From the NCBI GenBank assembly GCA_029207755.1, contig JARCOQ010000001.1, positions 93,483,637 to 93,547,636 on the forward strand: DNA of 64,000 bases, read 5' to 3'. Source of the stretch: Chamaea fasciata. Its lineage: Eukaryota > Chordata > Aves > Passeriformes > Sylviidae. Under the pieces are notes generated by a model. It had not been told where the DNA came from and ran no database searches. It saw nothing but the letters and a program-made list of their open reading frames with translations. Numbering within the stretch: the stretch's first letter is position 1; the number at the start of each line of letters is the position of its first letter. Below are positions 63,230 to 64,000 of the stretch, in pieces. Both the position numbers and the translations under genes were made by a program.

Positions 63230-63760
63230 ACAGGTTGAGAAAAGTGATGGTACCCATGAATTTAGCACACATGAGGTGTGCATTTGGAGTATAGTCCATG
63301 CTTTGGGGACACCATCCACCCCCAGGCCCAGTGCAGGAGGGATTTTGTTAAACTGCAGAACTGGGACACTGAGGTGATCAGAGGGCTCGAGCACAGGACA
63401 TGCAAGCAGAGCCTAGGAGAATGGAATTTCTCCAGGCTGAAGCTAAGGTGCCTAGAAGAAGAGATTAGTGATATTTATGCAAACTTTTGGGTGGTTGTAG
63501 AGAAGGTGGAGTCTGAGGTGCTCAGTGATGGGAGAAGCAGCAGACACAAGTTACAGCTAGAGAAGTTTCATCTGTATTTAACCTCAAATTTCTCTGTGTT
63601 AGGAGTGGCTACACACCAGGACAATTTGCCCAAGGAGACTGAGAGATCCATCCTATTTAAAATTGGAAACTGAGCAGCCTGATCCAGCTCTGAAGAGGAC
63701 CTTTGCTACTCTGGCTGATAATGTAAATTTGCTCACAAAAGGTGATACGGAACAGGTTTA
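63230..63760 (+). mobile_element. Degraded CR1 ORF2 3' end
   Basis: Plus-strand translation contains EVIRGLEHRTCKQSL (about 63,375-63,420), matching the CR1 signature IRGLEH, and later a HKLQLEKFHLYL-like stretch (63,548-63,585). The latter corresponds to the DRTRG...KFHLN part near the C-terminus of CR1 ORF2. The spacing is shortened and the surroundings decayed, so this is a dead, internally rearranged copy. The frame 63,278-63,673 is open by chance across it and is not a host gene. Confidence 0.6.
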
Positions 63761-64000
63761 AAAAGACAAGGATATGGACAGGATAAGGAAGTACTTGAAA
63801 CAAAAACCTCTAATCCAGCTGCCTTTTGCATTAATGTACCTGTTTCCCCCCTGACTTATTCGTTCAGACTATCAGTGCCTGGGGCTCTTTGTGCGTGCTC
63901 CAGCACATTTATATACAGCCTAGCAAGCAGGCTCCAGCTGGGGGGATAAAAATATCACCAATTTGTTGTGCACAATTTTTAAATTTCCAGAACTTGTGCT
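63761..64000. other. Noncoding sequence to the window edge
   Basis: Nothing recognised. Confidence 0.4.

Noticed and set aside
63014..63394. 126-codon minus-strand frame and the 131-codon plus-strand frame at 63,278-63,673
   Set aside because: The plus frame is CR1 ORF2 debris and the minus frame is largely opposite the same region.
1..64000. tRNA, rRNA, CRISPR arrays, bacterial operons or ribosome binding sites
   Set aside because: No supporting pattern found; the window is vertebrate nuclear DNA.

Overview
This 64 kb window looks like gene-poor, AT-rich nuclear DNA from a bird, most probably a songbird. The evidence is the repeat content: several CR1 LINE remnants (including recognisable CR1 ORF2 C-terminal protein), avian endogenous-retrovirus LTRs, a Gag-like ORF of a family I know from bird genomes, and a short block of vertebrate telomere repeat. 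There are no mammalian SINEs, no bacterial operons, and no rRNA, tRNA or CRISPR signals. Family names come from memory of bird repeats, not from a search.

Layout. 1-10.5 kb: AT-rich sequence with simple repeats, a CR1 3' fragment at 1.44 kb and an older one near 8.5 kb. 10.54-11.32 kb: one strong CpG island, the only clear promoter-like element; the gene it serves cannot be named and its direction is undecided. 11.3-22.9 kb: noncoding sequence with a solo LTR (14,966-15,490). 22.96-25.37 kb: a truncated class II (betaretrovirus-like) endogenous retrovirus: 5' LTR, a primer-binding site of the tRNA-Lys1,2 type, and a Gag-like reading frame cut once by an in-frame TGA. No pol, env or 3' LTR follows. 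25.4-49.9 kb: mostly unannotatable DNA with old CR1 pieces, a probable minus-strand LTR (32.76-33.53 kb) and one weak candidate terminal exon on the minus strand (48.13-48.58 kb). 49.92-50.80 kb: a minus-strand CR1 with RT C-terminal remains; 36 bp beyond its left-over 5' part lies an interstitial telomeric repeat between two copies of a ~20 bp sequence. 50.9-64 kb: noncoding DNA with a solo LTR (57,231-57,808) and a degraded plus-strand CR1 near 63.4 kb.

No complete, functional host protein-coding gene is visible. The most informative loci are the Gag-like ERV reading frame (N-terminal hydrophobic segments, internal repeats, no zinc knuckle), the telomere-repeat insertion, and the CpG island with well-placed ATG codons on both strands.
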